Below are positions 60,546 through 64,000 of a stretch of DNA of 64,000 nucleotides, piece after piece. Both the position numbers and the translations under genes were made by a program. Source of the DNA: Sphingomonas sp. ID1715. GTDB lineage: Bacteria; Pseudomonadota; Alphaproteobacteria; Sphingomonadales; Sphingomonadaceae. Below the pieces are notes generated by a model. That model saw only the letters and a program-made list of their open reading frames with translations, did no database searches and was not told the DNA's origin. Location: contig NZ_JABEPR010000001.1 of NCBI RefSeq assembly GCF_013044515.1, positions 186,001-250,000 of the forward strand, given 5' to 3'. Numbering within the stretch: position 1 is the stretch's first letter; the number at the start of each line of letters is the position of its first letter.

Positions 60546-61801
60546 TCGACCCACAAGGTCCAGAACTGAGCGATCTCAGCCCGCGGACCCGAAGTAACCT
60601 GCGCGAAGGCCTGCTTGGCCTCGGCCGCCTGGCCAGCCTTGGCGAGCGCCATGCCGAGCCGCAGATTGGCGGTGTTCGCATCGATGCCACCCTTCTGCAG
60701 CGCGAGCCGGTAGAGCGTGATCGCCTTCTGGTAATCGCCATAGCCAAAATAGGCATCGGCGGTGCCCAGAGCCGCCCGGCCGTTCGCCGCGGCGCCGGCG
60801 CTCTTTTCGGCAGCGGCGAGCGACGCGCGGTCGGCCGCGACCTTGGTGCCGGCGAGCGTGCCGATCTCATTGATCGCCTTGCTGCTGGCATTATAGGCGC
60901 CCTTCGCCTTGCCCTCGTCGACGATCGCCTTGGCTTCGCCAGGCAGACCGACCTTGTCGGCGAGCAGCGCATATTCATAATAGTCGCGCTCGCCCGACAA
61001 GGCACCGGCGAAGCGTTGCAGCCGCATCAGGTCGAGCTGGGTCTGATCGTCGAAGCGGTTGGCGTCGCCGAAGATGACCAAAGCGCTGCGCCAATTCTCG
61101 GCGGAGGGATAGTCGACCACCTGCGCGCGGGTCCATTTCGCGACCTCGGGCATCACCTTGGCCTTATAGGCCATCGAGGCGGCGCGGCCGTACCATTCCT
61201 GCGGCGGCTTGCGGCCGGCGGCCTTCTCCGCCTTGATCGCCTGATCCACGGCGGCGAGGCCCTGCTGGACCTGGTTGCCTTTGAAGTAGGATTCGGCGAG
61301 CAGCAGGTTCAGGTCCTGCGTCGGCTGGCCGTTCGCGTCCTTGGTCACATAACCGGCCTGCTGGGCTGCACTAAGCGCCTGGATGGCGGCCGGAAAGTTG
61401 TTGGCCTTGTAGGCGAACTGGCCCTGATAGAAGAGCAACTGCCCCTTCATGTCGGCGGGGCCGGAGCCGGACGCGATCATCTCGTTGACCGCCGCCTGCT
61501 GTGCGGTGGCATCGTTGGTGCCGGTCGCGATCTGCAGCTTGAACTGGCCAAGCACGAACTTCTCGTCAGCCGTCTGGGCCGCGGAAGTCGCCGCCGGCAG
61601 CAGCGACGATGCGGTCGCATAATCCTTCGCCTGAATCGCCTTTTGCAGCGGCGCGGCGGCGTTGCGGAACGCCTTGCCGAGCTGGGGAGCCCAGGCGGCC
61701 GGAGCCGCGGCTTCCTTCTTGTTCTTCTGTGCGAGCAGCGGGCTCGTCATGCCGAAGCCGGCGACCAGCGCCAGGCTCAGCGCCAGTTTTGAAACCTTCA
61801 T
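60521..61801 (-). CDS. Secreted TPR-repeat protein
   Basis: The 426-aa protein has a signal peptide (about residues 1-25, ending 'PLLAQ'). The rest is helical repeats of TPR/Sel1-like character ('AIQAKDYATASSLLPAATSAA' near 50, 'YFGYGDYQKAITLYRLALQKGGIDA' near 375; key fragments GDYQKAITLYRLAL). It should act as a periplasmic scaffold. No partner is obvious, and the name would be 'TPR protein'. The ATG at 61801 is supported by AGGAG 11 nt upstream and by the signal peptide. Confidence 0.85.
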   Translation of the reverse strand: MKVSKLALSLALVAGFGMTSPLLAQKNKKEAAAPAAWAPQLGKAFRNAAAPLQKAIQAKDYATASSLLPAATSAAQTADEKFVLGQFKLQIATGTNDATAQQAAVNEMIASGSGPADMKGQLLFYQGQFAYKANNFPAAIQALSAAQQAGYVTKDANGQPTQDLNLLLAESYFKGNQVQQGLAAVDQAIKAEKAAGRKPPQEWYGRAASMAYKAKVMPEVAKWTRAQVVDYPSAENWRSALVIFGDANRFDDQTQLDLMRLQRFAGALSGERDYYEYALLADKVGLPGEAKAIVDEGKAKGAYNASSKAINEIGTLAGTKVAADRASLAAAEKSAGAAANGRAALGTADAYFGYGDYQKAITLYRLALQKGGIDANTANLRLGMALAKAGQAAEAKQAFAQVTSGPRAEIAQFWTLWVDQGARTAS

Positions 61802-61946
61802 CTCCAACACTCTCCTCTCGAGGGACCTCTCGGGCGAATGGATCGCTGGCGCTCCCCTAAACCCCGACCTTGCGCCAAACAAGCGGCGGCATTGCGGGTT
61901 GCCTTGGCCGTTTGCCACTGAACCGCGCTTGAACTAACCGGCCGCG

Positions 61947-62618
61947 ATGCAGCGAAATGCGGTGGTGATCGGAGCAGGTGGCGGCATCGGCCGCGCGCTG
62001 GTGGAGGCGCTTGAGGAAGAAGGCGTCGCGGTGCAGGCCTTCTCCCGTCCACAGCTTGATCTGCTCAATGAAGCCAGCATCGCGGGAGCGGCTGCAACGG
62101 TCACTTCCCGCCCAAGCCTGATCGTGGTTGCCACAGGCTTGCTACACGATGGCGACCATGGCCCGGAAAAGAGCATGCGCGAGCTCGACGCCGCCTGGCT
62201 GCAGCGCAACTTCGCGATCAATGCGATTGGACCTGCCCTCGTCGCGAAGCACTTCCTCCCATTGCTGTCCAAGGGCGAACGCTCGGTGTTCGCAGCGCTG
62301 TCGGCACGAGTCGGCAGCATCTCCGACAATCGGCTGGGCGGCTGGTACAGCTATCGCGCGTCGAAGGCGGCGCTGAACCAGCTGATCCGCACGCTGTCCA
62401 TCGAGATGAAACGCGTGAACGATCGCGCTATCGTCGTCGGGCTGCATCCGGGCACGGTCGACACGAAGCTGAGCAAGCCGTTCCAGGGCAATGTCGCGCC
62501 GGGCCAGCTGTTCGACCCTGGCCGCGCCGCCGTCCAGTTGCTCGACTTACTCGATGGCTTGGGCGTCAAGGACAGCGGCAGCCTGATCGCGTGGGACGGC
62601 ACCACCGTCACGCCATAG
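61947..62618 (+). CDS. Short-chain dehydrogenase/reductase
   Basis: The 223-aa SDR has the cofactor loop 'VIGAGGGIGRAL' near residue 7, the catalytic serine in 'ALSARVGSIS' near 118, and the Tyr/Lys pair in 'YSYRASKAALNQL' near 133. It is short and close to the C-factor/CsgA-like SDR subgroup, whose members lack part of the substrate lid. Substrate is unknown. It stands 122 bp upstream of gyrA on the same strand, and no strong terminator separates them. Confidence 0.88.
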   Translation: MQRNAVVIGAGGGIGRALVEALEEEGVAVQAFSRPQLDLLNEASIAGAAATVTSRPSLIVVATGLLHDGDHGPEKSMRELDAAWLQRNFAINAIGPALVAKHFLPLLSKGERSVFAALSARVGSISDNRLGGWYSYRASKAALNQLIRTLSIEMKRVNDRAIVVGLHPGTVDTKLSKPFQGNVAPGQLFDPGRAAVQLLDLLDGLGVKDSGSLIAWDGTTVTP

Positions 62619-62636
62619 CATAGGCTATCCACATCT

Positions 62637-62660
62637 CACGCGCGCGTACGCGTGCGCGCG
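62637..62660. promoter_or_regulatory. 24-bp alternating pyrimidine-purine (Z-DNA-prone) tract upstream of gyrA
   Basis: From 62637 to 62660 every base alternates pyrimidine and purine, and all but a few steps are CG (CACGCGCGCGTACGCGTGCG and four more bases). Such tracts flip to Z-DNA under negative supercoiling. It lies about 80 bp before the gyrA start, in the only noncoding DNA available for a gyrA promoter. Confidence 0.6.
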
Positions 62661-62740
62661 GGGTGGCGTTCCGCTCCCGCCCCCGCTAGGACGATTTTAC
62701 CGGCGCGATCCGCGCACCACCAGAAAACACGGAACCCCAC

Positions 62741-64000
<1,260 letters not shown>

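Overview
The window is about 64 kb of GC-rich, tightly packed chromosomal DNA. It most likely comes from an alphaproteobacterium of the order Sphingomonadales. The evidence for that is the general look of the proteins, the rpsA-ihfB order, a class II DAHP synthase, an ATP-type PEP carboxykinase, frequent TTG/GTG starts and short dispersed GTCGA-type palindromes. This is an inference from gene content, not from a database search. No phage, insertion sequence, integron or CRISPR array is visible. The window opens inside a YdbH-like envelope gene (minus strand) and closes inside gyrA (plus strand).

Layout. 1-4.4 kb: YdbH-like protein, RadC, small unknowns, a hemerythrin and a DUF4142 protein. 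4.4-8.9 kb: a methionine-salvage cluster (mtnA, mtnC, mtnD, mtnB, a flavin reductase) with a divergent aminotransferase that can perform the last salvage step. 8.9-15.3 kb: a four-gene minus-strand group consisting of an 841-aa FAD/double-cNMP-domain/four-cluster Fe-S oxidoreductase, a membrane protein with two His-x13-His helices, an FHA-domain decaheme cytochrome c and a calcineurin-like phosphodiesterase. It looks like a nucleotide- and phospho-regulated transmembrane electron conduit. 15.4-31.3 kb: housekeeping and metabolism (CcmI-like TPR protein, DAHP synthase, asd, pckA, rpsA, ihfB, quinone reductase, ABC exporter, tRNA-Leu) plus a secreted repeat protein at 19.1 kb. 31.3-42.5 kb: OsmC, then a MacAB-type export operon (adaptor, ATPase, 87-aa small protein, two paralogous 830-aa FtsX permeases), a 46-aa secreted peptide gene, and a divergent NtrC-type response regulator with an NtrB-like kinase. 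42.5-57.8 kb: MFS exporter, cysK, cell-wall hydrolase, aroK-aroB, an overlapping minus-strand run (radA, cvpA, Fe-S scaffold-like, kefC-like, DUF423), erythromycin-esterase-like protein, NYN-LOTUS protein, ettA, M28 peptidase, lipoprotein. 57.8-64 kb: tRNA-Pro and a tRNA with anticodon CAT facing each other across two inverted copies of a 100-bp repeat, a histidine kinase whose last codons lie inside the tRNA, an Lrp regulator, a TPR protein, an SDR and gyrA.

Strongest candidate for an undescribed system. I find three sigma-54 (-24/-12) promoters with upstream palindromes of the form TGTyCG-N4-CGrACA. One precedes the export operon (39248-39354), one precedes the 46-aa secreted peptide gene (39568-39708), and one lies 20 kb away before the secreted repeat protein (18921-19026). 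In the first and third the two palindromes sit at the same distances from the predicted start (about -87 and -108). The encoded NtrC-type regulator at 39711 is the natural candidate to bind them. Together this predicts a sigma-54 regulon made of a two-component system, a peptide/lipid-type exporter with duplicated permeases, a tiny secreted peptide and a secreted repeat protein. The second candidate is the FAD/cNMP/Fe-S, cytochrome b-like, FHA-decaheme electron-transfer group at 8.9-15.3 kb.
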